Assembly: GCA_041748555.1 (NCBI GenBank)
Contig: JBGTDA010000209.1
Coordinates: 1-64,000 of the forward strand
Reading direction: 5' to 3'
Source of the DNA: Rhodonellum sp041748555
GTDB lineage: Bacteria; Bacteroidota; Bacteroidia; Cytophagales; Cyclobacteriaceae
Length of the DNA stretch: 64,000 nt
Made by a program: the position numbers and the translations under genes. Each line of letters opens with the position of its first letter. Position 1 is the stretch's first letter. Positions 6,983-16,065 of this stretch are shown here, one piece after another. A model generated the notes under the pieces. That model had not been told where the DNA came from, did no database searches, and saw nothing but the letters and a program-made list of their open reading frames with translations.

Positions 6983-7822
6983 CTATTCTACTACCCTCAC
7001 CATCTCCTTCATCACCAAAGCCATCCCGGGCTCAGCAATGGCTGCGGCAAGCAAAACCTCGGCAATGCTGATTTTTTTGACTTTCCCGGGGTAACACAAA
7101 TCGGTTATGGCCGAAACCGCAAAGACCTTCATATCCATTTGTCTGGCCACAATAACTTCCGGAACAGTACTCATCCCCACTGCATCCGCTCCGATTTTTC
7201 TAAGATATTTATATTCAGCCCTGGTTTCCAGATTGGGTCCCTGCACCCCTACATATACTCCTTCACTAACTTTCAGTCCGTTTTCCTTTCCGATTTTCAT
7301 AGCTTTATCTACCCAATCCAAGGCGTAGGGCTCGCTCATATCGGGAAACCTTACCCCCATGTCATCCAGGTTTTTACCGCGTAGAGGATTTTCGGGAAAA
7401 AGGTCGATATGATCGTTGATGATCATCAGCTGACCGATTTCATAATCGGGATGAAGACCTCCGGCGGCATTGGAAACAAACAGATTCTGTATTCCGAGCT
7501 TCTTCATCACCCTGACGGGAAAGGTCACCTCTTTCATCGAATATCCTTCATAATAATGGAACCTACCTTTTAAAGCCATGACGGTTTTACCACCCAGTTT
7601 TCCAATGATCAGCTTCCCGTTATGACTTTCCACTGTGGAAAGCGAAAAAAACGGTATGTCCTGGTAATCCAGTTCCAGCTCCACCTCTATATGATTGATG
7701 AGCTGACCCAAGCCTGTTCCCAAAATGATGCCTACCGAAAGGGGATGCGGATATATATGATGGATGTATTCAAAAGCATGTCGTATCTGCTCGCCGTATT
7801 CAATGGCAGGTTCTTGTCTCAT
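6983..7822 (-). CDS. punA: Purine-nucleoside phosphorylase (trimeric type), paralog 2
   Basis: The 279-residue homologue of the downstream phosphorylase has the same motif order: GTGLGQ (35-40), GRFHYYEGY (86-94), NAAGGLH (118-124), GPNLETRAE (195-203) and MSTVPE (217-222). The base-pocket motif is AITDLC (238-243), with Asp where paralog 1 has Asn. In human PNP, changing Asn243 to Asp broadens activity toward 6-aminopurines, so this copy may accept adenosine or another nucleoside (inference). A tandem duplication with divergence is likely. Confidence 0.92.
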   Translation of the reverse strand: MRQEPAIEYGEQIRHAFEYIHHIYPHPLSVGIILGTGLGQLINHIEVELELDYQDIPFFSLSTVESHNGKLIIGKLGGKTVMALKGRFHYYEGYSMKEVTFPVRVMKKLGIQNLFVSNAAGGLHPDYEIGQLMIINDHIDLFPENPLRGKNLDDMGVRFPDMSEPYALDWVDKAMKIGKENGLKVSEGVYVGVQGPNLETRAEYKYLRKIGADAVGMSTVPEVIVARQMDMKVFAVSAITDLCYPGKVKKISIAEVLLAAAIAEPGMALVMKEMVRVVE

Positions 7823-8011
7823 AAAACTCTTTTTTAAGAAGGTCTAAAGTAACCAATTCCTTATTGAATTTTGGAAACAAATGTGGAAATAATGGGTTGA
7901 ATGAAATCAAAATGGCTTCATTAGGCTCAGCTAAACCTATTGTTTTAAGCGATTAGGAAACTTAATTTTGTTACCATTTGTATATTGTTCGACAGACAGG
8001 ATTCCCATTTC

Positions 8012-8536
8012 ATGATAAAAATAATAGTCGGCACAAACAGAAAAAATTCTTTATCAAGAAATCTTGCTCATATCTATAAGGATGTGCTTACTGATCTGAA
8101 TACAGAATCGGAAATTTTAGATCTTATTGATCTCCCCAACGATTTTATTTTTACGGCTTTGTATGAAAACAGTGGTCAAAATGAAGCCTACAACCTATTC
8201 CACAACAGAGTTAAATCAGGTCAAAAATATGTTTTCATTGTGCCGGAATACAATGGCTCTTTTCCGGGTATCCTCAAATCCTTTATAGATGGAATGTCCT
8301 ATCCGAATTCTTTTCGGAATAAAAAATGTGCCTTGGTAGGCTTGTCATCAGGAATAGGCGGGGGTGGCATCGCTTTGAGCCACCTCACCGACATCTTCCA
8401 TTACTTGGGGATGCATGTACTTGCACTCAAGCTTAAACTAGCTAAGATAGAGGACAATATGTCAGATAACCTGCTCACCAACAGGCTGTACATGGAATTG
8501 ATTCGCTCCCAAGCTGAAATGTTAATCAGCTTTTAA
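8012..8536 (+). CDS. NADPH-dependent FMN reductase family protein
   Basis: Starting at ATG 8012 (MIKIIVGTNRKNSLSRNLA) the product is 174 residues. GTNRKNSLSR is the flavin phosphate-binding loop. VPEYNGSFPGILKSFIDGM (about residues 81-99) is the conserved PEYNxSxPGxLKxxID motif, and LVGLSSGIGGG follows. Such flavodoxin-fold enzymes reduce FMN, quinones or azo compounds. It stands alone and converges on ftsZ with a 3-bp gap between stop codons. Confidence 0.85.
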   Translation: MIKIIVGTNRKNSLSRNLAHIYKDVLTDLNTESEILDLIDLPNDFIFTALYENSGQNEAYNLFHNRVKSGQKYVFIVPEYNGSFPGILKSFIDGMSYPNSFRNKKCALVGLSSGIGGGGIALSHLTDIFHYLGMHVLALKLKLAKIEDNMSDNLLTNRLYMELIRSQAEMLISF

Positions 8537-8539
8537 AGC

Positions 8540-10204
8540 TTAATCCACATTGTCATGTAAAAACCTGTTGTTTTTCAGGAATTCATTTTCATCTGTCAAA
8601 TTGAATCTGGAAATATTGCGCTCAGAACTGTGCTGAACATCCGATAGCTTAACCTGCTTTCTTACAAATGCCGGCGTATCCAACTTATCCTTAAATTCCT
8701 CCGAATTCTGATTATTGGAAGATCTAAGGCCTTTCAGTTTTTCAAAACGCTCGTGCGCTCTTTGAATGGCTTTTTGCTTGATCTGTTCATAATAATCATT
8801 TCCGTAGAATGTAGGCGGGGCAGCTTCCTCCTCCTTTACAGCCTCTTCCTTTTTGGCTTCTTTCGCCTCGGGCTGATCATACAGTGAAACCTTCTTGATC
8901 TCATCCTTCCGCTCAGAAATTTCGAATACGAATGGTTCGTCTACCTCCTCTTCTTTCTCTTCAATTTGAAATACTTCTTCTTCCAATTTCGGAGCCTCTT
9001 CTTTAGGCTTTATTTCTTCAGGTGCAGGTTTGACTTCAGTTGCTGCGGGAAGTACAGGCTTTTGGAAAGTGAACGTATAAGTCTGACCTGCCTGGGCAGG
9101 CGATTCTTCTTTCACATTTGAGGTTTTACCCGATTCAAGATCAATCACCTTGGTTACGACAGCTTCTTCCTGGGTTTTCTTTTTCTCCATTTCCGCGGCA
9201 CTTGGTGTCAATGTTGTCAGCCTTTCCATTTCAAATCCTGTAGCAATAACTGTTACACGAATTCCCTTCCCTAATTCCGGGTCAATTCCCTGTCCGAAGA
9301 TTACCTCGGCATCGTCTCCGGCACGTTCCTGAATATATTCAGTGATTTCGCTCAGTTCGTCCATGGAGAGTTCGTCGTCCTCTCCTGACATGATGGATAA
9401 AAGGATTTTTTGTGCTCCTGTAATATCCACGTTGTTCAACAAAGGAGAAGCAATTGCTTTCTCCGCTGCTCTGATCGCACGGCCTTCTCCTTCTTCTGTT
9501 GCCGAACCCATCACGGCAGCACCGGCACTTTTCATTACAGTTTTCACATCCTCAAAATCCACGTTGACATCCTGATGAACAGTGATGATTTCTGCTATGG
9601 ATTTTGCAGCAGTCGAAAGGATATTGTCAGCTTTTGCAAAAGCTGATCTGATGGCGAGATTTCCATAAATCTCCCGTAGTTTATCGTTCAGAATGACCAG
9701 TACGGTATCACAGTTTTCCCGAAGGGACTCAATACCATGTTGGGCTGCGGCCATCTTTTTCTTTCCTTCGAAAACAAAAGGGGCTGTGACAATACCCACT
9801 GTCAGGATATCAAGATCTCTGGCGATTTTGGCTATTACCGGTGCAGCACCTGTGCCTGTTCCGCCACCCATTCCTGCAGTAATAAAGACCATCTTGGTAT
9901 TGTCTGACAACAATTCCCTTATTTCTTCTTTACTTTCCAAAGCGGCATTTCTGCCTTTTTCGGGATTAGCTCCCGCACCCAGGCCTTCTGTAAGGTTGGC
10001 CCCTAACTGTAATCTTAAAGGTACAGGACTGCTCTTCAGTGCCTGGGCGTCCGTGTTCACAACGACGAACTCCACATCCTTGATACCTTGGCTATACATA
10101 TGGTTCACTGCATTGGAACCACCTCCTCCAACGCCAATCACCTTGATGATTGACTTGTGATTTTTTGGAAGATCAAATTTGTAATCTTTCATGTTATCTG
10201 ACAT
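8540..10204 (-). CDS. ftsZ: Cell division protein FtsZ
   Basis: The tubulin-like GTPase polymerises into the Z-ring. GVGGGGSNAV lies near residues 24-33, and the GTP signature GGGTGTG at 113-119. The catalytic T7-loop equivalent is NVDFEDVKTVM. After about residue 330 follows a long acidic, Pro/Glu/Lys-rich linker. The 554-residue length is at the long end for FtsZ but common in Bacteroidota. TPAFVRKQ resembles a C-terminal binding peptide and is followed by a further tail ending NNRFLHDNVD. It is the last gene of the division/wall cluster, 104 bp after ftsA, with a hairpin in the gap. Confidence 0.97.
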   Translation of the reverse strand: MSDNMKDYKFDLPKNHKSIIKVIGVGGGGSNAVNHMYSQGIKDVEFVVVNTDAQALKSSPVPLRLQLGANLTEGLGAGANPEKGRNAALESKEEIRELLSDNTKMVFITAGMGGGTGTGAAPVIAKIARDLDILTVGIVTAPFVFEGKKKMAAAQHGIESLRENCDTVLVILNDKLREIYGNLAIRSAFAKADNILSTAAKSIAEIITVHQDVNVDFEDVKTVMKSAGAAVMGSATEEGEGRAIRAAEKAIASPLLNNVDITGAQKILLSIMSGEDDELSMDELSEITEYIQERAGDDAEVIFGQGIDPELGKGIRVTVIATGFEMERLTTLTPSAAEMEKKKTQEEAVVTKVIDLESGKTSNVKEESPAQAGQTYTFTFQKPVLPAATEVKPAPEEIKPKEEAPKLEEEVFQIEEKEEEVDEPFVFEISERKDEIKKVSLYDQPEAKEAKKEEAVKEEEAAPPTFYGNDYYEQIKQKAIQRAHERFEKLKGLRSSNNQNSEEFKDKLDTPAFVRKQVKLSDVQHSSERNISRFNLTDENEFLKNNRFLHDNVD

Positions 10205-10263
10205 TTTGTATTTATTATGTTGGTGAATAATATTTTCTGTTTTTGATTTGATTTCATTTTAGA

Positions 10264-10294
10264 GGGAAATGAAAAGCAAAACTTTTCATCTCCC
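10264..10294 (-). promoter_or_regulatory. Hairpin in the ftsA-ftsZ gap
   Basis: GGGAAATGAAAAG (10264-10276) and CTTTTCATCTCCC (10282-10294) form a 13-bp stem with one mismatch and a 5-bp loop. No T-run follows on the minus strand, so it is less like a terminator than an RNA-processing or stabilising structure that could set FtsZ level apart from FtsA (inference). Confidence 0.5.
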
Positions 10295-10308
10295 ATGTAT
10301 GATAAGCC

Positions 10309-11625
10309 CTAGTAATTACTGTCGTCACCAATATCATTGGTGATAAATTCCTGAAGTCTCTTTCTGATGTTTGTGAAAATGGCCCTGTTCACAATTTCTG
10401 ACTTGGTTTTTTCTCCCGGTTTACCGATTTGCCTTTCGGCGGTAAATTTTCTGTAAACATCTTCTCTGTCATCCAAAGCCTTAAAACCTGCCAACACCAA
10501 CCCAACTGTGGTTGCATACATCGGACTTTTGATTTCTTCTATTTTACATTTACCCAAATGCTCGTTTGGATAGCCAATTCTGGTATCAAGACCTGTCATA
10601 TATTCAAAAAGCTGACTTACTCCCTGCAGCTGGGATCCACCACCGGTGAGGACAATTCCACCGGCAAGTTTTTTATAGTGTCCGCTGGCCACAAGTTCGT
10701 TCTGCACATATTCGATGATTTCTTCCATCCGTGCCTGAATAATGGCAGCAAGATTTCTGATGGATATCTCTTTTGGAGGCCTGTTTCGTAGGCCAGGGAT
10801 AGAAACAATTTCATTCGGATTGGCTTCTTCTGCGATGGCTTTACCGAATTTGGTTTTCAGCAACTCGGCCTGATTGTGCATCACCATGCAACCTTCTTTT
10901 ATGTCTGTCGTGATGATATTGCCTCCCAAAGGAATGACCGCGGTATGACGGATGATGTTATCATAGAATATGGCAATATCCGTAGTGCCGCCTCCAATAT
11001 CCACCAGGCAAACTCCTGCCTCCCTGTCCTGCTCGCTCAACACAGAAAGTGAACTTGCCAAAGGCTCCAGGATCAAATCTTTGGAGACCAGATTGGCTCT
11101 TTTTACACACCTGTTGATATTGTTAATTGCCGTAGTCTGGGCAGTTATGATATGGAAATCTGCTTCAAGTCTGGATCCTGACATTCCTACCGGATCTTTG
11201 ATTCCATCCTCATAATCCACGGTGTAATCCTGTGGCATTACATGGATAATCGTATTTCCCGGAGGGACAACGATATTTTCCATATCGTTGGAAAGTCTCC
11301 TGATATCTTCAATGGTAATTTCTTCCTGATTGGCATGACGGATGATGCTTCCATGATGGACAGTACTCTTGATATGCTGGCCTGCTATCCCTACGATTAC
11401 ATCCACGATATCCACATCTGCCATATCTGAGGCATCCTGAACAGCTTTTTGAATGGCGTTGACAGTCTTATCAATGTTGGTCACGATTCCCCGAATAACC
11501 CCGTCCGAAACAGCTTTCCCCATTCCCAAGACTTCCAGCTTTCCAAATTCATTTTTCCGACCGATAATCGAACAGATTTTGGTGGTTCCGATGTCCAGTC
11601 CAACAATTAGTTTATCATTTTCCAT
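10309..11625 (-). CDS. ftsA: Cell division protein FtsA
   Basis: Actin-like ATPase that tethers FtsZ to the membrane. I chose ATG 11625 (MENDKLIVGLDIGTTKIC) over the upstream ATG at 11646, which would overlap the end of ftsQ. It gives 438 residues. LDIGTTK is the phosphate-1 loop, VCLVDIGGGTTDIAIF is phosphate-2, and IVLTGGGSQLQGV is the adenosine motif. The usual C-terminal amphipathic helix is suggested by ANIRKRLQEFI-type residues near the end. It lies between ftsQ and ftsZ in the standard order. Confidence 0.95.
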   Translation of the reverse strand: MENDKLIVGLDIGTTKICSIIGRKNEFGKLEVLGMGKAVSDGVIRGIVTNIDKTVNAIQKAVQDASDMADVDIVDVIVGIAGQHIKSTVHHGSIIRHANQEEITIEDIRRLSNDMENIVVPPGNTIIHVMPQDYTVDYEDGIKDPVGMSGSRLEADFHIITAQTTAINNINRCVKRANLVSKDLILEPLASSLSVLSEQDREAGVCLVDIGGGTTDIAIFYDNIIRHTAVIPLGGNIITTDIKEGCMVMHNQAELLKTKFGKAIAEEANPNEIVSIPGLRNRPPKEISIRNLAAIIQARMEEIIEYVQNELVASGHYKKLAGGIVLTGGGSQLQGVSQLFEYMTGLDTRIGYPNEHLGKCKIEEIKSPMYATTVGLVLAGFKALDDREDVYRKFTAERQIGKPGEKTKSEIVNRAIFTNIRKRLQEFITNDIGDDSNY

Positions 11626-11636
11626 AGTGCCTTTTC

Positions 11637-12392
11637 TTATTCGCAAATAATTTGATCCTTGTATTTTACATTCACCCTGTCATAGGCATTCCATCCTTTA
11701 GCCGGTAGGATTTCCTCATAAAACAGGCTTATCCTTTTAAATTTATCGTTGATGTCCTGAGCTTTTCCAAACTCGATAATCTGACGACCCACCTGCTGAT
11801 GCATGATGATCTCACCTTTTTCATTGATATCCAGACCATTGATCTGGGCATTCCAAAAGGAATCTTTATACATAAACCTTATCAGTTCTAACAAATTGCC
11901 GTGAGCTACATTCAGGTCTCCTGCTTCAAGCAGATCATCCGCATAATCACCCTCAATGACCAAAACCCTTGTGGTATATTTGGGAGAAGTGGGAAGAATG
12001 ATTCCCTCTGTTGATATATATCCATCAGCTGACGTAGGCCGGGTGATCCTCGCCATCGGTATGTGCTGCTGTATTTCTACCCAGATATTTCCCTTCAAGT
12101 CAACAAACACTTCGGCATTCTTGACAAAGGGATGGGTTTCTACTTTTGACTCTATCTTGTTGAGATCAAATTCGCTCATTGCCATACCCGGTGTCAAAAG
12201 CGGAAATTCTGTTTTCAATGCTTTTAGAATATCTGCTTCATCCACAAAATAAACATCACTGATCCCCTGAACCGTAATATGAATGGCAGAGAACTTACGC
12301 TCACTGCTTTTCTTTTCCACAAAGCCAATGAAGACCAGCAGCACCAGAACAAGCAGGGTAAAACCCAGTGATTTTCTGAATCTAATTTTCAT
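11637..12392 (-). CDS. ftsQ: Cell division protein FtsQ/DivIB
   Basis: The 251-residue bitopic protein has one N-terminal membrane segment (LGFTLLVLVLLVFIGFV). A POTRA-like periplasmic region follows (ITVQGISDVYFVDEADI) and then the FtsQ domain (VEIQQHIPMARI). It links early and late divisome proteins. Its start overlaps the end of murC by 11 bp, indicating translational coupling. Confidence 0.88.
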   Translation of the reverse strand: MKIRFRKSLGFTLLVLVLLVFIGFVEKKSSERKFSAIHITVQGISDVYFVDEADILKALKTEFPLLTPGMAMSEFDLNKIESKVETHPFVKNAEVFVDLKGNIWVEIQQHIPMARITRPTSADGYISTEGIILPTSPKYTTRVLVIEGDYADDLLEAGDLNVAHGNLLELIRFMYKDSFWNAQINGLDINEKGEIIMHQQVGRQIIEFGKAQDINDKFKRISLFYEEILPAKGWNAYDRVNVKYKDQIICE

Positions 12393-13779
12393 TTTCCTTC
12401 ATCAAGTTTACAATCGGTAAAACCAGTCTGTCTATATCACCCGCTCCCAAAGTCACCAAAACCTCGGGACGGATGATTTTTAGATAATCCATTAGATCAT
12501 CCTTCGAAAGCAGGGATTTTCTGACAGCGGTAATCTCCTCCAACAACATGGCAGAGGTCACTCCTGCAATGGGTTGCTCCCGGGCAGGATAGATGTCCAA
12601 CAACAACACCTCGTCTGCCAAGGATAGGCTTTCGGAAAAACCTTTGGCAAAATCCCTTGTCCTGGTATAGAGGTGCGGCTGAAAAACTGCTGTGAGCTTC
12701 TTCCCGGGATACATTGCCCTCACGGAACTCAGAAATGCTCTTATCTCCTCAGGATGATGGGCGTAATCATCGATATATACCCGACCAGGCTCATTCATCC
12801 ATATTTCAAATCTTCTTTTTACGCCTTTATAGGTGGCCAATCCCTCACGGATGACCTCTTTCTTTATTCCAAAATCCAATGCAATGGCTATTGCAGGCAA
12901 AGCATTTTCAACATTATGAAACCCCGGGACGCTGATTTCCAATCCCAACAGCTGATTTTTCTCACTGATGTAGTCAAACCTAAAAGCCCCCGGCAGTGCC
13001 TGGATTTTAGCGGCACTTATTTCCCCGGAATGCAATCCATATTGTCTGACTTTTACTTTTCCGTAGCTTGATTTATTGAGTTTGGAAAAGGCATGGCTCT
13101 GAATATAAAGTCTTCCATCAGCATCAATCAGATCAGTAAACTGATTGAAACTTTTTACCATTTCGCTGTCATCCCCATAGATATCCAAATGATCCGGATC
13201 AGCACTTGTCACCACGGCCACATTTGGATGTAAATGAAGAAATGATCTGTCAAATTCATCCGCCTCCACAACCACAGTGGCATTTCCTTTTTCTTCATTG
13301 TGAAGAATCAGATTGTTGTCATAATTCTGGGCTATTCCACCCAGAAATGCTGCAATGTTTTTTCCTCCGAATTTTAACAAATGAGCTATCAGAGACGATG
13401 TAGTGGTCTTTCCATGTGTTCCGGCTACTGCTATGGTCGGAAGCCGGGCGGTGATCATTCCAAGAACAGCAGCTCGCTTCTTCATTGGAAAACCTTGATC
13501 TGAGAGGAAGTTAAATTCAGCTGAGTCCTTTGGCATAGCGGGTGTCCAGACGATCAATGTATTGGATTTATCCTCCATTACAACGGCAGGAATATTTTCG
13601 ATGGCATCTGTGAAATGTATATCCATACCTTCCTGCACCAAAGCATCCGTCAAGGGAGTTGAGGTGCGGTCATAGCCTGAGACTTTGATCCCCATATGGC
13701 GGAACCAACGTGCCAACGCACTCATCCCGATCCCCCCGATCCCCAGAAAATGGACGCTATGTAGCTGCTTCAGATTCAT
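12382..13779 (-). CDS. murC: UDP-N-acetylmuramate--L-alanine ligase MurC
   Basis: The 465-residue cytoplasmic ligase adds L-Ala to UDP-MurNAc. It opens with HFLGIGGIGMSALA (N-terminal Rossmann). AVAGTHGKTTTSS is the ATP loop and VVEADEFDRSFLHL the Mur central-domain motif. RRFEIW and DDYAHHPEEI, near residue 330, are MurC hallmarks. Its start overlaps the murG stop by 4 bp and its end overlaps ftsQ. Confidence 0.96.
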   Translation of the reverse strand: MNLKQLHSVHFLGIGGIGMSALARWFRHMGIKVSGYDRTSTPLTDALVQEGMDIHFTDAIENIPAVVMEDKSNTLIVWTPAMPKDSAEFNFLSDQGFPMKKRAAVLGMITARLPTIAVAGTHGKTTTSSLIAHLLKFGGKNIAAFLGGIAQNYDNNLILHNEEKGNATVVVEADEFDRSFLHLHPNVAVVTSADPDHLDIYGDDSEMVKSFNQFTDLIDADGRLYIQSHAFSKLNKSSYGKVKVRQYGLHSGEISAAKIQALPGAFRFDYISEKNQLLGLEISVPGFHNVENALPAIAIALDFGIKKEVIREGLATYKGVKRRFEIWMNEPGRVYIDDYAHHPEEIRAFLSSVRAMYPGKKLTAVFQPHLYTRTRDFAKGFSESLSLADEVLLLDIYPAREQPIAGVTSAMLLEEITAVRKSLLSKDDLMDYLKIIRPEVLVTLGAGDIDRLVLPIVNLMKENEN

Positions 13780-14888
13780 ACAATCAATTTTTCCAAAACT
13801 TCCACTATTTTCGTAGCCGCATCAGGTTTTGCTAGTTTTTTTATATTGACCGACAGCTGATGCATCTTTGATTCATCAGCCATCAGTTTATCTATTTCAA
13901 TTTTCAATTGTCCGATGGCTGCATTGTCCTTTAATAGAACAGCTGCATTTTCGTTGACGTAAGCCATAGCATTCTTGGTCTGATGGTCCTCCGCCACATT
14001 GGGAGAAGGAATAAAAACCACCGGCTTACCTACCAGACTCAATTCGGAAACTGAAAGTGCTCCGGCTCTTGAGATGATCACATCTGCCGCCGCATAGGCC
14101 AGATCCATTTCCCGCACAAATTCCATCACATGGATATGTCTCAGTTCGGATGCGGCTACCTTCTGGCTCATTTCGTGGATATATCCCTTGCCACATTGCC
14201 ATAGCAGCTGGTATCCCGCATCTTCAAATGCTTTCATATCCGCCAGCACAGCATGATTGATGGTTCTTGCACCAAGGCTTCCACCCATGATGAAAATCAC
14301 CTTTCTACCTGTTACTAATCCAAAATGACGCAGGGCTTTTTCCTTTTTGTTTTCCAGTTGGAGAATATCCTTCCGCACCGGATTTCCGGTGAGGTGAAGC
14401 TTTTCTTTTGGAAAGAATTTTTCCATGCCAAAATAAGCCACACAAATACTTTTGGCCTTTTTGGAAAGAAGTTTATTGGTGAGACCTGCATATGAATTCT
14501 GTTCCTGAATCAAGGTCGGTATACCTTTATTCTGCGCCGCATATAGTAATGGTCCGCTTGCGTATCCGCCCACTCCCACAACTGCATCGGGATTAAAATC
14601 CTTAATCAGATTTTTCGACTTGCTCAGGCTTCCCAGCAGTTTGAAGGGGAAACTTAAATTGGACAATGAAAGACTTCTCTGAAGACCTGCCACTTTTAAT
14701 CCTTCGATCTTGTACCCTGCCTCAGGTACTTTTTGCATTTCCATCTTCCCTTCAGCACCCACAAACAGAATCTCGGAATCAGCATGACGCTCTTTCCATG
14801 CATTGGCAATGGCAATCGCAGGATAAATATGTCCCCCTGTGCCGCCTCCGCTGATCATGATTCGATATGGTGTTGAAGTTTTAACCAT
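13776..14888 (-). CDS. murG: Undecaprenyl-PP-MurNAc-pentapeptide GlcNAc transferase MurG
   Basis: The 370-residue GT28 glycosyltransferase makes lipid II from lipid I at the inner membrane face. SGGGTGGHIYPAIAIA (13-28) is the MurG glycine-rich loop. GGYASGPLLYA, QEQNSYAGLTNKLL and GGSLGARTIN follow, then the donor-site sequence ISRAGALSVSEL and PSPNVAEDHQTKNA. It is followed by murC with a 4-bp overlap. Confidence 0.96.
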   Translation of the reverse strand: MVKTSTPYRIMISGGGTGGHIYPAIAIANAWKERHADSEILFVGAEGKMEMQKVPEAGYKIEGLKVAGLQRSLSLSNLSFPFKLLGSLSKSKNLIKDFNPDAVVGVGGYASGPLLYAAQNKGIPTLIQEQNSYAGLTNKLLSKKAKSICVAYFGMEKFFPKEKLHLTGNPVRKDILQLENKKEKALRHFGLVTGRKVIFIMGGSLGARTINHAVLADMKAFEDAGYQLLWQCGKGYIHEMSQKVAASELRHIHVMEFVREMDLAYAAADVIISRAGALSVSELSLVGKPVVFIPSPNVAEDHQTKNAMAYVNENAAVLLKDNAAIGQLKIEIDKLMADESKMHQLSVNIKKLAKPDAATKIVEVLEKLIV

Positions 14889-14895
14889 TGTTTAT

Positions 14896-16065
14896 TTATA
14901 CACTTTGAAATTTTGTTCTTGTTCTGTTTCCCTCGGGAATCGCCTCCACTGCATCGACATGATCACCTCTGCTCACACTCAGGATAATGCCTAAGGAGAA
15001 TCCCGTAAACACCAATGAAGTACCGCCCATGCTCAACAGTGGCAGCGGCAATCCGGTAATTGGTCCCAAACCTACAGCTACGGCCATATTTACCATAGCC
15101 TGAAGAACGAGCGCAAAACTTAATCCTGCCGATAGTAATCCGCCAAAGGGTTTTGAGGATAGAGCGACAATCCGCATTCCCCGATATAATAAGGCCAGAT
15201 AGAGGAACAATACCGTTGCTCCGCCGACCAGTCCATATTCTTCAATGATGATGGCATAAATAAAATCCGAATATGGATGCGGTAAAGTATTTCGCTGCTC
15301 GGAATTTCCTGGTCCTTTACCGGTCACCCCTCCGGTGGATATAGCGATGTAGGATTGTTCGGCCTGAAAAGGGATTTCATCTCCGGAAACAAAGTTTTCT
15401 ATCCTGGAAAAGAACGTCGTACCCCTTTGCCCCAGGAAAACCGAAGCCGTCAGTGCCATGCTTCCGATCAGGACTACCATCAGAATAAATCGCATCGGCA
15501 CCCGACCGATATACATCAGTAACAGGCAGGTAGTCAACAACAATACAGCTGTCGACATATTGGCTAGACCAATTAAGCCACACACCATTCCAATGGCAGC
15601 CATTATCGGCAAGAATGTTTTCTGAAAATCCCTGATGTTGTTTTGTTTTCTTGCCAACAAACTCGCCAACGTGGCTATCAAAGCCAATTTAGCCAGATCC
15701 GAAGGCTGGAAAGCTTTATTGATCACCGGAACGGTCAGCCATCTGTTGGCTTCATTCAGGGTGGATCCAAACATGAATGTTACCAAAAGCAGCGGTATAG
15801 AAATCAGCAACAAAAAGCGACCGATCAATCCAAAAGTTTTATAGGGGATCTTATGCGCAACCCACATCACGAACAAGCTCATGAAAACCAGCAGGGAATG
15901 ATCCACAAGATATTTCTCCGTATTACCGCCCTGACTTTTATAGGCCAAAGAACCGGTCGCTGAATACACCACCAGAATACTGATGATGGACAAAACGATC
16001 ACGATCCCCCAAATGATGGGGTCGCCTTTCAGATTTTGGTCAATCCATTGTTTCAGTGCTATCAT
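14896..16065 (-). CDS. ftsW: Lipid II polymerase FtsW (SEDS family)
   Basis: The 389-residue polytopic protein has about ten membrane segments. SEDS signatures include NEANRWLTVP, QPSDLAKLALI with the catalytic-type Asp in the cytoplasmic/periplasmic loop, TGKGPGNSEQRNTLPHPYSD, FIYAIIIEEYGL and PLPLLSMGGTSL. It polymerises glycan strands with the adjacent FtsI-type PBP. It overlaps the murD stop by 4 bp. Confidence 0.95.
   Translation of the reverse strand: MIALKQWIDQNLKGDPIIWGIVIVLSIISILVVYSATGSLAYKSQGGNTEKYLVDHSLLVFMSLFVMWVAHKIPYKTFGLIGRFLLLISIPLLLVTFMFGSTLNEANRWLTVPVINKAFQPSDLAKLALIATLASLLARKQNNIRDFQKTFLPIMAAIGMVCGLIGLANMSTAVLLLTTCLLLMYIGRVPMRFILMVVLIGSMALTASVFLGQRGTTFFSRIENFVSGDEIPFQAEQSYIAISTGGVTGKGPGNSEQRNTLPHPYSDFIYAIIIEEYGLVGGATVLFLYLALLYRGMRIVALSSKPFGGLLSAGLSFALVLQAMVNMAVAVGLGPITGLPLPLLSMGGTSLVFTGFSLGIILSVSRGDHVDAVEAIPEGNRTRTKFQSV

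Noticed and set aside
9693..10160. A 155-residue plus-strand open frame inside ftsZ
   Set aside because: It is antisense to the GTPase domain of ftsZ, with low-complexity composition typical of a reversed conserved gene.
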